A stretch of 64,000 nucleotides of DNA from assembly GCA_963970005.1 (NCBI GenBank), contig CAXAMN010001292.1, positions 170,431 through 234,430 on the forward strand, read 5' to 3'. This document shows positions 35,567-47,788 of this stretch, in pieces. Position 1 is the stretch's first letter; the number at the start of each line of letters is the position of its first letter. The position numbers were made by a program, and so were the translations under genes. The DNA comes from Durusdinium trenchii (lineage: Eukaryota; Sar; Dinophyceae; Suessiales; Symbiodiniaceae). Below the pieces are notes generated by a model that was not told the DNA's origin, searched no databases, and worked only from the letters and a program-made list of their open reading frames with translations.

Positions 35567-35974
35567 CCAGCGCAAGTTGGACCAATGTCACTGGCCCTGA
35601 GACACCAAGGCCCCACACAAGCTGCTGAGCAAGCCACGCCAGATTTCGGTCAGGGCCATCAGTTGACACCAGACCAACAGAGATCAATGGCCAAGATCCA
35701 GGGGCTCAGGGATATCAAGAGGTGGTCGCAAGACGCAGCATGGCAACCACAGCCAATGCAAGTCGGTGATCCATGGATGCAGTGGCGCATAGGTGGCAAG
35801 CAAATGCAGTACAATCAGCCGCAGCAGTTTAACGCGCAGCGCTTACCGCCAACTTGTGGTTCATGCCATATGATCAGAACAAACCAGCGGTTCAGCGTGA
35901 GGAAGTTCAACTGCCGGTGATTCCACAAGTGAGCGCCATCCAAGAGGCCGTTCGCGCCGCAGCAATGCAGCAGA

Positions 35975-36781
35975 GTGCATCAAGCAGCGCCAATGAACCA
36001 TCAAGCAGTTCGAAGCAGCCGCCAGTGTGGTTCCAACGGCCTGTTGGAACATCAACACCTCAAGCGCCGCAAACTTGAGCAAGTCGCAAGAGCTACAGCG
36101 TCAGAAGTGGTATCCTTCTTCGCCGAAGTCGATGCAGCAAGGTCCGCTCAAGCTGAGAGGTCACGGCCGCAGACACGACCTTGGGATGAAGTTCGTCCGT
36201 TCAGCAACCAGTGCACCATATGCCAGCAGACCTTCAACCAAGGTGAAGAGATCTTGAGGTTTGAGTGTGGACACATGCTCCGCAGCCTGTGCTTCAGTGA
36301 GATGATGCAGCGCGCTGAATCCGAAGGCAATGCAATACAGCGTCCCAACTGCCGCTCGGATGCAGTAGTTGTAAGCGCATGGGTCTATGCTATCCCAACC
36401 GCAAGATCTGAAGCACCAACGGAACCTCCAGCGACACCATCACTATCATGTGCGCCACTGGACCTCCCTACAGAGGATGAGGAGACTGCCGCGAGATTAG
36501 CAGCCGCTGTGACCGCGCCAGTGCCAAGTGAGCACGGTGATGAGCTGGAAACACCCAGGATAATTTCAAACTTCCGAGCAAGGTGCAGGAGCACTGTCGT
36601 ATGCTTGGTGCCACAGCCAGTGCGCAGAGAAGAGAGCTTTCATGCAGCAGCCCTGACAGAAGGCTGCGGTCTCCTCGTTGATCTTGGCTTATACGGAAAC
36701 CTGGTAGGTTCAGAATGGTTGAAGCAGGCCATCCCATTCCTCCGCCGAGCTGGTAAGGAGATTCTTCCGTTCGCTTCGTGA
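35975..36781 (+). pseudogene. RING-like finger fused to a protease remnant
   Basis: The 268-codon frame has CTICQQTFNQGEEILRFECGH followed by CFSEMM and RPNCRSD (residues about 80-130), close to a RING finger. One cysteine of the last pair is lost (RPNC for CPNC). After an acidic linker, GCGLLVDLGLYGNLVGSEWL resembles the active-site region of an element protease with D-T-G altered to D-L-G. VGGVGKGSQTC in the next frame (about 36795) resembles the following strand. A RING domain in a retroelement polyprotein is unusual. Confidence 0.5.
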
Positions 36782-37059
36782 CAATCCACTGCATGTTGGA
36801 GGGGTAGGAAAAGGCAGTCAGACCTGCATCAATGACTGCGTATTCCCATCAGCCCTCGGGCGATGAGATGGAACGACGCATGAAGGAACCTTCACGTCCA
36901 ATTGTGCAGGACAGCCATCCACCCGCTCCTAGGTCTGTGACCATGCAAAAGCCTCAGCCGCACCAGCGCCGCCAGCTGGTCCAACTGATATGGAAGTTCA
37001 TTTGGCGCCCGACGCAGCGCCAGAGCTAGCTGCAGCCGCCAGCAGAAGCTACTTGCGAA

Positions 37060-37401
37060 GTGACAGAGAGCAGTCACCATGCGGTTGAGTCAGAACCCAC
37101 GACTTCAGCGCGCGATCAGGTGGATCAATTCCTGCCACCATCTCGCCATGCAGCACCACACGCCGCAAGGGCTGCAGCTGGAGTTGAGTATGGCCCAGTG
37201 AGAAGGCGACCAGATCCACCAGAGGAGATGGAGGAGGTAGACCTTGAAGAAGAGGAGTCCAAAGGAAGGCCCACCGATGGTTTGAGAACGCCCTGGACCC
37301 TACAGAGGCTGTTTAGCAGCCCACGGTGCCATGAAATGCACCAGGTTCGCATTTGGTGGTCCAACGTCTGTTGCGCATCACGAAGTCCGGGGGCGATTTG
37401 A
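37060..37401 (+). pseudogene. Acidic linker frame of the decayed element
   Basis: Contains DPPEEMEEVDLEEEESKGRP with no domain. It lies downstream of the protease remnant, and its function is not inferred. Confidence 0.25.
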
Positions 37402-37893
37402 GAGAAACATTCGTTTCCACTTTTACGGAAGAGCTGTGGGAGACAAGTGAAAATCGGCGATGAGAAGTTCAACCAAGGAAGTGCTGTTAGCCCCTGTGTG
37501 GCGACAGCAAGCCACGCAACTACGAACTGCACGTCACGCAAAAGCGGTCAGCCAACCAGCGTGCCTCTGGAGCTAAGGGGGGTCAGAAAATGTGAAGAAA
37601 CGTGAGCGTGGAAGCGTTGCGCAATAGCTCCGAATGGCATGTGGGTCATGTGTTTTACCAACCAAAAGCGTTCCTAAGCTTCAAAACGCAGCCTTTTGCA
37701 AGTGCCGGATTGGGTGAGCTGTTCCTGCACTTCCATCCAGGGCAGCCACAGGCCCCGCTCTGAAAATCACTGAAATACCCTCGACGGTCTTGACGGTGGT
37801 GAGGGTTCCAAAGCATCCAGGAGGCACTGACATATTTCTGTATATAATTAAAAGGACAGCATTTTTGTCAAACAGATTCTGTTGGCTTCCTAG

Positions 37894-39452
37894 GACCCTC
37901 ATCCTGAGTCGTACATCGCGATGCTCCGATTGGGATCCCACGACTACGACCTTGCCTCAACTTTGTACCAGAGCCAGCGTCAACATCAATGCTTTTGTTG
38001 CAAGCGTCAGCAGCAGTTTTCTAAGACATGTGTGATAGATGTGTCATGTGAAACGTTACAACTTCACAGCGTAGGTGTGTTCCATTCAAGCGTGTTTCAT
38101 GTAATTTTTTTGAACCAGGAATGACCACAACGTTGAAATTTTGCTGATTCCGCGAGGAATCCTCCAGCCAGTGAACATGTTGCTGGTCGGCTTGATGCCG
38201 GAGTCGGCTCTTCGAGTCCAGGTTACAGGCTCTTGTGAGGTCTTGCCACCAAAAACATCGAGTGCAATTTAGGCAACTACATTTTGTTCAAACGCATTGA
38301 GCGATGCCAAATCGATCTACCCTTTCCGTTTTATATTCTGAAATGACTGATGCAACGTGCGTTTGATTTGTATGTTTGTGCTTTTGTGCAAGGGACCAAT
38401 GTGGGATGATCATGGGTATGTTGGACCTTGTTGCGGCCAAATGGCCCACTTGAGCCGAACAGGTAATGTTCTCACTGTCCCCAGGTTTTGGGACCAAGTT
38501 CCCATCGTTCGCAAAATGCCAGGGCCAGGGCAGCTTGTTGAAAGCTTCGTCGACCCTGGGTATCTTGCAAATAGATCCGCCCCAATTTAAGTGGTTGCAA
38601 ATTGCAAACTGTTGTGTCACCAGAAGTTCCATACTTCTTTGATACTGTGCATTGCCGTGTGTGTATTCCTGAAACAAGTCATTGAAGTGCTGGGCGGAGA
38701 TATTCATTTCAGGCATTTACTCCCATCAACCTGGGAGTGGAATGCATTCTGTAAGTACAGAAACGCGAGGCGTCAAGATTGTTAACACAGATACAAGATA
38801 CTTTGGGATTTTTGTGTTGGCCCGTGAATCCTCAAGAACAAGAATGATTTATATAAGTCTCCAGGGTGGTCCAGCCCTGCAAAGCAGCACTTGTGACATC
38901 ACTCGTGCACTTGAGTTCATTTGACTTGGAATTCGGTGCGTTGGCTTGCCGGACAAGGCAGGACTCAGCTCAAATCCTGAATGTGACAGGTTTGCGTCGT
39001 TGGCCGACAAAGTGGACAATGGCAATTCACCGAACATGGACCCAATCGGTTTCCTCCAAACAACTGATACAGTTTGCTTTGAACGTAGCTTGATGTGTAC
39101 AGTCGCCAGCTGACGCTGACTTTGGCTTCACTTGCAAGCCATCGCGGCAGGCATAGTGGAATAGCACTACAGATGCCACTGCGAGATTCAAGCGTGGTGC
39201 TTTGCTGATGCTGAACTGAAGGCTGATGCCTGCGCAATGCAACTCCACGCCAACTGCTGCGATGCTGCCAGCAGAAAACTGCTAAACTACTTTGCTGGAC
39301 TCCACGAAGCAACAGTTGAACAACATTACACATTTTTCCAGTTGCCGGAGCATCCAGCATTGGCTTGGCGGAATGCACTTGCGTGCAGACAGAATCAGCC
39401 CAGCAGTTGCAATGATTCAGATCATAAACTTAGAGGAGGAATACTAGATTAA
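37894..39452 (+). other. Host exon patches next to element 2
   Basis: Three patches with AG acceptors look coding. 37894-38033 reads DPHPESYIAMLRLGSHDYDL then QCFCCKRQQQ. 38393-38590 reads GPMWDDHGYVGPCCGQMAHL to FVDPGYLANRSAPI and a stop. 39173-39452 reads ADAELKADACAMQLHANCCD to LRGGILD and a stop. Two stops suggest more than one gene or a mis-model. No family is recognised. The last patch ends 280 bp before the element 2 LTR. Confidence 0.3.
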
Positions 39453-39732
39453 TAACATTTGTTGGTGTACCGGACGTGTTCAAAGACCTGCCAATTTTTG
39501 TGATAAGTGATACTTTCATTTGCAATTTGCAACTGCTGAGAGTGCTGTCATCTGATGCATTCCAGTTCAGTGTCTTTCGAGCTGTCCGACTACGACATGC
39601 AGCTCAACGAGGACCGTTTGTGGATTGGGCATGTGTGGACCCTGCAGATTGAAGCAAACGTGGTGCTCAAAAACCTAGTGTGTGTAAAAATATATATACA
39701 CTCAAGGTATATGTATATATATATATACATAT

Positions 39733-39896
39733 TGTGAAGAGGATGACTCATGACAACCCATGTCTCGTTTTCACACCATGCAGGTGTACCAAACCGGTAC
39801 ATTCCATGGGCCCTTACGGCTCAAATCCCGGAGGCCTTGAGCCCCTCGTGCGCGCGGTTGCAAAACCGTGTGCGTGGGCACTTAGCGCACTTGACA
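39733..39896 (+). repeat. 5' LTR of copia element 2
   Basis: 164 bp, TG...CA, about 99% identical to the right LTR. It is followed by the primer-binding site at 39898-39911. Confidence 0.95.
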
Positions 39897-39897
39897 C

Positions 39898-39911
39898 TGG
39901 TAGCGAGAGCC
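39898..39911 (+). promoter_or_regulatory. Primer-binding site of element 2
   Basis: TGGTAGCGAGAGCC lies one base after the LTR. It shares TGGTAGCG with the other elements, then differs, so it may use the same or a related tRNA. Confidence 0.65.
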
Positions 39912-40179
39912 TCAGTTGGCGCGCCATAGATTGGGATTTCTGGTCTGTGACCCCGCTGGAGCAGAACCTTTTGTTTGGTCGTAGCGTGCTGGACATTGGT
40001 TGGTGGCAGGCTGAGGAAGATTGGAGTTTCTATCCTACCGGAACTTGTTTTCTCGAGTTGGTGGTAACTTCAACTCTGAAGCAGTTGCCGGAATTCAATT
40101 TTGCAAATTTTGATTGGACAACCGCAGTTTCACGAAATTTTGCACGGATTTGTGGACATTGTGTTGACATTTTGTTGAC

Positions 40180-41271
40180 ATGCAGTCGCAACAGAGCAGT
40201 TCATTGTATGTGGACCCGAAGAGCAATGTGGTGCACTATGATGGAAGCCCCAAGCTGGCAGAAGAATATGAAGAACGTGTTTGGCTGGGATTTCAAACGG
40301 TGCAGAAGGAAGAAAAGGCAAGCTATGCGGCAAAGTTGAAGAACGCCTTGCACGGCAGAGCATGGACATTGTGCCACAGGAAGCCGGAGATCGCTGCTCA
40401 AAAGCTTTTGCAGATCAGTGAAGCTGAACCTTCAACGAATGCTGGACCTAAAGCTGCAGTTCAACTAGTGGTGAAGACGGTTAGGTCAGCGTGTGAGAAG
40501 GTGGCGCCGCTCCTGAAGACCCAGACCTTCGAGGACTACTTCTTCGACAAAGGACGCCGAAAGCTGGGTGAAAGCATTCAAGACTACATTAGCCGGAGAG
40601 AAGGTGAGTATGAAAAGCTCTCGGCATTGACTCAGGGCCACACCAAGCTGTCGACAGATCTCCAAGCCTTTTTCTTGCTTCGCAATGCAGGAGTTAGCCC
40701 TTCACAACATCGGGCCATCCCTGGACAAGCTGGAAATGAGTATGATTGGGACAAGATTGTTGAAGCGATGCTCATTCAGTTGGATGGAGGTGAAGAGCCA
40801 CAAGGCAAAGGCTGGAAGGGTGGATACAAGCAACGACAGCAGAGCAATTACAATCCAGGTGGTAAGCGCTCATGGGCATTCCCAATTGAGGAGGAATGGT
40901 CGAGCTATGATGGAGAGAATGAAGAGATCTATGCAGTTGATGACTGGCAAGATGAACTGGTGGAAGATGACATCCCAGTTTATGAGATTGAGGAAGAGCT
41001 TCAGTATGACATCGAGGAGATGGAGCATGCCATCGAGGTCATGACGGTGGATGATCTTTCATTTGATGAGCTTGATGTCTTTGCAACAACCATTCAGAAG
41101 ATGGGCAAAGGAGCTTCCGAATATGCTCGAAAACGACAAGCAGTCCGTGATGGCAAGACAAATCGAGGATTTCAACCCAATGCCATTGGACACAATCGGA
41201 CAGCCATTGCTCTGGATGGGAAGCTGACCCTCAACGCTGGTCAACTACAAAGCAAGGACGCAATGCTATGA
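40180..41271 (+). pseudogene. Gag, element 2
   Basis: Starts at ATG 40180 (MQSQQSSSLYVDPKSN). A helical capsid-like region follows (KLKNALHGRAWTLCHRKPE, then FFDKGRRKLGESIQDYISRR), then an acidic linker. The frame ends at 41271 inside the zinc knuckle region. The knuckle itself (CYDCGQKGHWRGDKTC, from 41264) is in a different frame, so a one-base change near 41240 separates the two. Gag in element 3 runs on without a break, so a programmed shift is unlikely. Confidence 0.85.
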
Positions 41272-41833
41272 TTGTGGTCAGAAAGGACATTGGCGTGGGG
41301 ATAAGACGTGTCCAAAAGGTTCAAGTTCATCGGCCGGAAGTTCAAAAGGTGGCAAGAAGGGAAAGAAAGGAGGTCGCAAAGGAGGATTTCTCCAACGTGC
41401 AGGTATGGCTGCTGCCATGCTGGCCTCAGCATCAGGCCAACTGCTGTCATCATGTCAGGATGCCTTGACGTGTTTGAGGATGATGGAGGATGAGTGCGAG
41501 CCTCAGGCATTTGAGATGCCCACCTTCATGATGGACTATGAGCAGGAGACAACAGAAGTGCCTTGGTTGAGTGTGGATGCATTCATGACTCAGAACGTTG
41601 AGACATCATCCATTCCCCACAGCCTGACCTTCATGGCCAATGCAAGTCGCGAGACGGTCCCCGCTGGAATGTGTGTTGTGGACACAGCAGCCTTGATTGG
41701 TTGTGGTGGTGACCGGACCTTGGACAAGTTCATCGGAAAATTTGGAAGTGAAACATCTTTCCAGCAATCCAGCAAGGTGTTGAAAGGTGTCAATGCTGAC
41801 GCACCGGTGGTCGTGGAACATCAACCTTCCTAA
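41240..41833 (+). pseudogene. Zinc knuckle and protease, element 2
   Basis: The frame contains CX2CX4HX6C, a KGGKKGKKGGRKGG stretch and CVVDTAALIGCGG, with D-T-A-A as active-site motif. It ends at 41833. The protease continues in another frame as NLPNSDVPLLLGLPQLRELG, so a frame change lies near 41815. Confidence 0.75.
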
Positions 41834-43796
41834 TTCAGATGTGCCATTGTTGCTGGGACTTCCCCAATTGCGAGAACTTGGTGCAGTGATTGATCTCACA
41901 GCAACGCCAAAGCCCACGATTCAATTCACGGCGATTGGATCGGAGAAAGTCATGATGGACTATGGTTCAGGAGGTCATTTGCTTCTGGACATTGGGCATT
42001 CAAAGAACAAGAAGAAGGAGACCCGACTTGCTGGTGAGACAGTTGAAGTTTTCCATCAATTGAAGGCGAAGGACTTCAATGTGGAGACAACACGCATCAT
42101 GAAGAGCAAGTTGAGAAAGAAAGTGCAAAAGATGGCCGAAGAAGCGAAAGCACATGGTCGAGCACTATGGAAAGAATTGAGGAAAGGTGCAAAGTCGCAT
42201 GTGAAAAGGGTGTTGGTGAAAGAACTTTACAGTGGTGCTGATGGTGGAGTTGTCACAGCCCTCGCCAAGGACAATGACATGTCATTTGGCAAACCTCGAG
42301 ATCTTCTTTTGGGTGACAACTTTCTCAAGAAAGAAGACAGACAGGCTGTACTTGAGGAGATTCGCATTGAGAAACCACGGTTGGTGACCATGGGTTTCAA
42401 CTGTGACCCGTGGACTCCTCTCAGCAATTTTCTGGATGAAGATGTCCGTAAGCTGCAACAAGAAATCGCCTTGGATCACTTAGAGTTTGTGAAAGAGGTG
42501 TGTGAACTTCAGATTGCAGGTGGACGTCATTATTTGCTGGAAAACCCGCTGGCGAGTCAAGCCTGGAAGTACATCTTGGAAAGCGTTGAACATATTCCAC
42601 ATTACACATCACGAATGGATCAGTGCATGAGTGATTTGAAGGATGTCAATGATGACTATGTACTGAAGCCAACCAGATTTGTGACATCATCCCCGGTACT
42701 CGCTTCGACCTTGAGCCTACGATGTGATGAAAGCCATGATCATGCTCATGTGCAAGGCCGAGGACAGAAGGGTGGACGAAACATCTCAAGTTTACTGGGA
42801 CAGTGGACTCCACAACTGGGTGTTATGATCCTGGACGGCGTTCAACGACAAGTGATGTTGGAAGAACAATGTGGAGAAGTGAAGTATTATTTGGATGAAG
42901 CTGATGTTTATCACAGCGCACTCAAAAGAAGCTCAGAAGTGATATTTCGACAAGAAGAAGAACAAGAGCTTCAAAGCTGGGAAGAAGTGCCGACATTGCT
43001 GCGCAGTGCAATAGCTAAAGTGCATCGTCAGTACTCTCACTCCTTGTACAAAGAGCACTTTAGTCGGCACCTCAAACTGGCAGGAGCTTCGAATCAGGCA
43101 GTCAAAGCAGCATCTTTGTTTTCCTGTCCCAGATGTGAGCAAGAACGGAGAAGCCCTGCAAGACCAACAGCAGCAGTTCCGAAGTACAACAGCTTCAACC
43201 AATGTGTCGCAATGGACATTGCCCATATCCCTGATCAAGATGATGTGATGCATTCCTTTTTGATCATGATTGACATGGCCACTTCTTACACCCTTGCATC
43301 ATACCTGTGCTCAGGTGAAGGTCCTGGAAGACCCAAGAAGCCTCAATCTTCGCAGTGCAGAAAATCCATGATGGATTGGTTGGAGGTCTTCGGAAGCCCA
43401 GACAAGGTGCAAGTCGATCAGGACGGTTCACTGAGAGGTGACTTCAGAGACTTGTTGGACAGGTATGGCATTGAAGAAGTGTTGGTTGCCAGAGACGCCC
43501 ACTGGTCACATGGCACGGTGGAAAGGAAGATCCTCACTGTGAAGGAGATGATGCTGAAGTTGGTGCATGACAGCGAGATCAGAGGAGCAACCTTGACTCG
43601 GGTGGCTGTCATCCAGTGTGCACAAACTATGAACAGATTGTCAAACTTCAGAGGATTTTCACCGGCTCAGTGTGTTTTGGGCTATCAACCAAATCTGCCA
43701 GAGATCATGGGTGATGGAAGAGGACTACCCATTGTGGACAAAGAGGAAAATTTTGCTATGGCTCAGAGGATGAAACTCTTGAGCATGCCTTTGTGA
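41787..43796 (+). pseudogene. Methyltransferase-like domain and integrase, element 2
   Basis: Residues 1-70 finish the protease. Residues about 144-325 form the inserted domain: VKELYSGADGG (146-153, motif I-like), LLLGDNF (about 176), TMGFNCDPWTPLSNF (201-215, where element 3 has APPC) and YLLENPLASQAW (249-260, motif VI-like Glu-Asn-Pro). Integrase follows with KVHRQYSH and CPRC (zinc region), Asp 477 (AMDIAH), Asp 544 (VQVDQDG) and Glu 579 (GTVERK). A missing base near 43765 moves the rest into another frame. Cys 206 is present but not preceded by Pro, so activity is doubtful. Confidence 0.8.
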
Positions 43797-45724
43797 AGGC
43801 CAATCACTCAGCCTCGCTTCGCCGTGCATTGCTTTCTCAGACACGACAACAGCCAGGTCCTTTCGATATGCACTCATTGGTGATGTACAAAAGAAAAGGA
43901 CTGAAGCATAAAGTGTATAAGCAATGGCATGGTCCTGCACGGGTGATTGGAAGAGATCTTCACGGCTATTGGATCATCCATCGAGGAACTCCAATCTTGG
44001 CACATCCCCACAATTTGAGAAGGGCCATTGCAGAAGAGCGTGAACTCATGCTTGAAGATGATGACTCAACGCTGCCCAAGACCGGACAACAAGGTTTCCT
44101 TGACCTTTCGAAACCTCAGGATCCGATTGACCTGGAGGAGGAAGCTGAGAATGTGGTTGAGTATGAACCTACTGAACCACCAGGTGCAGATGAGGTCGAC
44201 CCCAAGGAGGTGGAAGAAATGGCGGCAACATATCAAGATGAATGCACCTCAAGTGGAGATGAATCTCGTGAAGTGCGAGAGATGAGGAGGTTGGACGGAG
44301 AAGAGAAAAGAAGAAGAGAGGAGGAAACAACAGAAGCAGCAGAAGATGATGATAATGAAAGAATGAAAGGACTTAGGAAGCCTAAGAAGCCAATCGAAAG
44401 CCCAAGCAAGAAGAGGAGGAAGCGAAAGAAGAAGTTGGAAGAGCCTCAAAACCTACAGAATGTTGAGGAACATTCTGTTCCTCAAAGTGAAGGACCAAGC
44501 ATCTCATCAATGACTTTGCCAGATGATGACCACAAAAGAAAGCGAGATGCACTTCTTGATGATGTTCCTGATTCCATTCGCAGCACGATCAGAAGACGAA
44601 TTGAGGAGAGATCAGCGTCGCTGCCGGAAGGTGAAGAGATCTTCACTCCTGAGGAGAAACAAGCAATGTGTGTGGCATTCCTTGCAGAGAGAGTTGACAC
44701 TTACACGAAGCACAACAAGCACACCGAGCTCAACCCTCAGAAGATGAAGAACCAATTGCCAAAGTTTTCTGAGAAGGAAATTGATGAAGCTACGCAGAAG
44801 GCAATTGAAAAGGAGATCAGCACATGGCAGAGATTTGACGCCATTGACATCATCCCTCCGGAAGAAAGCAATGAGATTAGGAAGAACAGCCCGGAGAAAG
44901 TAATCTCATCCCGAGGAGTTTGGACGAAGAAATATGATGAGAAAAGGGATGAGAATGAGAAGGAAGTGTTGGTGCTGAAGTGCCGTGTGGTTGGAAGAGG
45001 TTTCCAAGAGGAGTATGATGAAACACTTCGCAGAGACTCCCCCACGTGCTCAAATTTGCTGGTGCAGGTGATTTGTAGCCTAGCGGCTTCAAGATTCATG
45101 AAGCTCACAGCAGCAGATGTGCGTGGTGCCTTCCTTCAAGGCCTGAAGATTGACCGTGAGCTTTATTTCGAACCTCCCAAGAACCTTGGAAAAGCGAAGA
45201 TTCCAGGTGTGGAGGCAGGCTCACTCTTGAAGCTCAAGAAGTCGATCTATGGAGTCAACGATGCAGCACGTCAGTGGTACCACTCCATAAAAGGCATCCT
45301 TCAACGCCTCGGATGGGAAAGCCTGACCTTTGAGCTTGCAGGTTTTGGGCTAAGGAACCCAACAAACAAAGAGGTGATTGCCATTTTGGCACTGCATGTT
45401 GATGATGTGCTCATCGCATGGGACGAGAAGAAGTATCCCGAAGAGTGCAAAAGCATGCAAGAGAAGATGCAAAAGGAGGTGGAGTGGGGACAATGGAGGA
45501 CTGACGGGACCCTCAAGTTTTGCGGCAGATCTTATCATCAAGATGAAGATGGCACAATCCATGTTCATGCACAAGAGTACATTGACAACATGAGCACCTA
45601 TAAGGTCAGCCGTGAGCGAGGGAAGGATAACACTGCAACCTTAACCTCAAGCGAGACCAAAGCATTTCGTGGTTTGCTTGGACAACTTCAATGGTATGGC
45701 AGGATCATGGGCTATGCTATTTGA
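43793..45724 (+). pseudogene. Integrase end and reverse transcriptase, element 2
   Basis: The integrase C-terminus (KQWHGPARVIGRDLHGYW) is followed by an acidic/basic linker to about residue 300. Reverse transcriptase comes next: KLTAADVRGAFLQGLKI (motif A), LKKSIYGVNDAARQW and ALHVDDVLIAWD (HVDD). The frame stops at TGA 45722-45724 within GRIMGYAI. The same frame continues as FQVSKLASEIKD, so a single TGA, probably from TCA, splits the polyprotein. Confidence 0.85.
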
Positions 45725-45739
45725 TTTCAGGTCAGCAAG

Positions 45740-47788
45740 TTGGCAAGCGAGATCAAAGACCTCAAGATGTCAAGCCTCAAAGAAGCCGCAAAGCTGGTTC
45801 GTGATGTCAAGCAATATCACAAAGAAGAGGAACTAGTGTTCCGACCCGGCATGTCATGGCAAGCGGACAACATTGCTGTGGTGGCGGTGCATGACGCCTC
45901 GTTCAACAACCTTCCAGGTCATAAAAGTCAAAAAGGGTATTGGCTTGGGATTTCCACGACGGAATTGATGAAGGACAGAACAAGTTTGCACCATATTCAC
46001 TTTGTGCACTGGACTTCATCGAAGATTCAACGTGTGGTGAGGTCAACCCTGAGTGCAGAAGCCTACTCATGTTCTGAAGCCTTGGACGCTCTCAGCTGGC
46101 TTCGAGCGACTATCCTGGAAATCCTACATGGAGAGTTGGACATGCGCCACTATAAGGACCATTTGCATCGTGTGCCAGGAGTCACTGTGACAGACTGTCG
46201 ATCGCTTTATGATTGCATGAAGTCTGAAAGGGTTCTTCTTTCAGACAGGCGACTTTCATTGGAGGCAGCAATCATTCGACAGAGTCTACAAGAAGGCATT
46301 GAGTGCAGATGGGTTCCTTCAGAACAGCAACTAGCAGATGCCTTGACAAAAGCGTTGCGCAGAAAAGGTCTTGTCTATTTGAACGATGTTCTCTACTCCA
46401 ACAAATGGACACTCGGTCCTGATCCACGACTACCTGAGACCTCAAGAAGCAGGAAGTTGGAGATTCCAGAGACAAAGCCAAAGGAAGACAAAATTCAAGA
46501 CCATGAGGAGGCAGAAGAAATCAACAAGAGACCCATCGAGATTGAGAAAGAAGAAAGCCCCAACAGTACCGCCTCAGCAAATTCGACATCCGTTGATGCA
46601 GGTGTATGTTCGAAGTCAATACTGATGCTCTCGATTGCGCAGCAATTCCTTCCAGCAAAGGCAGAACAGCAGGACGTAAGGACGATTCTGTGGTGGCCAT
46701 CCTGGGAGTTGATGTTTGCGTGCTTGATCATCGTTTTGACAGCAGCTCTTTGGTACAACACGACATACTACACCCAATTGTTTCGATGGTATGAAGACCT
46801 AGCATTGTACAAACAAGGCGCTCTTGTTGCAACAAGCACAATGCTGGTGGTTTTTGTCGGAATGCAGGCGAGGTTTTCACAGAATTCAGAATGTTTGACT
46901 TTGATGTTGGGAGCCATGATGGTAGCAATGATGATGATTGTGAAGCGAATTGATGAAAAGTCTCAAACAACCTTTGCAATCATGGGCCAAGAGAGAAGAA
47001 GGACGCGTGAATTGATCGATGGTGGCATGAGACAGCTGTTCAATGAAACGAACATTTTGCTGACAGGGGTGGACAACATGAAAGGAGCCATCAATGCGGA
47101 CTTCAAGAAGATGTCGCAGTTCATCGCAGACAGCAACAGATTCACATACCAAAAGATGGATGACATTTCAGAAGAACACAATTACAGGATTACCAAAGTC
47201 ATCGACAGGCTGATCCGCATAGAATACAAGCAGGAAAGGCAAGAAGTCAGAGCTTTGGACTTGGAGAAGAAGTTGAAGCAAAAGAAAAGAGCAAGGACCC
47301 CTTCAATGAGTGAAGAGGCCAAAAGAGACATCCTGCAGAAGAGACAGGATCGAAGAGAAGCGCCCGGTACTCCAACAGAATCCGAGGTGATGAGCATTTT
47401 GGATACGCCAGAACCGCCGGAGCTCTATCTTGGAGAAGGTGACGGTAGACTGGCACCTCATGAAGATGAACGGATGGAAGAAGAAGATGATGAACCAGAG
47501 ACAACAAAGTTGATGAAGAACAACACGATCACACAAGAGCTCTGGGAGCAGTCAACCACAAAAGAGAGAAGATATTTCTTGCTGATGGTGATGCTGGAAG
47601 CTGTATGCATGTATGGTGATGACGAGATCAGGAATGACATCATGCAACAGATGCAAATCCTGGCAAGTGAAGTTAATGAAGAAGCGGTGAGAAGAATGGC
47701 TGGAGCAAGCGGCTCGCAGCAACAACAGGCCATGGCAGTGGAAAACGAGCCACAGAATGTCGAGGAATGTGAAGAAGATGACTCATGA
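45740..47788 (+). pseudogene. RNase H and membrane/coiled-coil tail, element 2
   Basis: Residues 40-210 are RNase H (VVAVHDASFNNLPGH, RSTLSAEAYSCSEA, VTDCRSLYDCM, WVPSEQQLADALTK). After it, 450 residues have no counterpart in ordinary copia polyproteins. They hold three hydrophobic segments (about 322-340, 361-378, 384-402), a helical coiled-coil region (about 430-520) and an acidic C-terminus. The stop, TGA 47786-47788, lies inside the 3' LTR, so the LTR encodes the last residues. The tail could be an envelope-like or membrane-anchoring module; this is inference. Confidence 0.8.

Larger units (their letters stand above)
33140..37560 (+). mobile_element. Decayed 5' part of an LTR retrotransposon
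   Basis: A primer-binding-site match TTGGTAGCGGAGC at 33364-33376 is followed by an inverted repeat (GCCCC/GGGGC) and GGTTCGG, as in elements 1 and 3. Downstream come a Gag-like zinc knuckle, a RING-like finger and a protease remnant. No integrase, reverse transcriptase or second LTR was recognised, and the base before the primer site is not the expected CA. The boundaries are therefore guesses. Confidence 0.5.

Noticed and set aside
38288..38716. 142-codon minus-strand frame
   Set aside because: It overlaps a + strand exon-like frame with an acceptor site, and I saw no motif in it.
41240..41275. Possible programmed frameshift between Gag and Pol in element 2
   Set aside because: Element 3 has Gag and Pol in one frame, and element 2 has other random frame changes, so decay is simpler.
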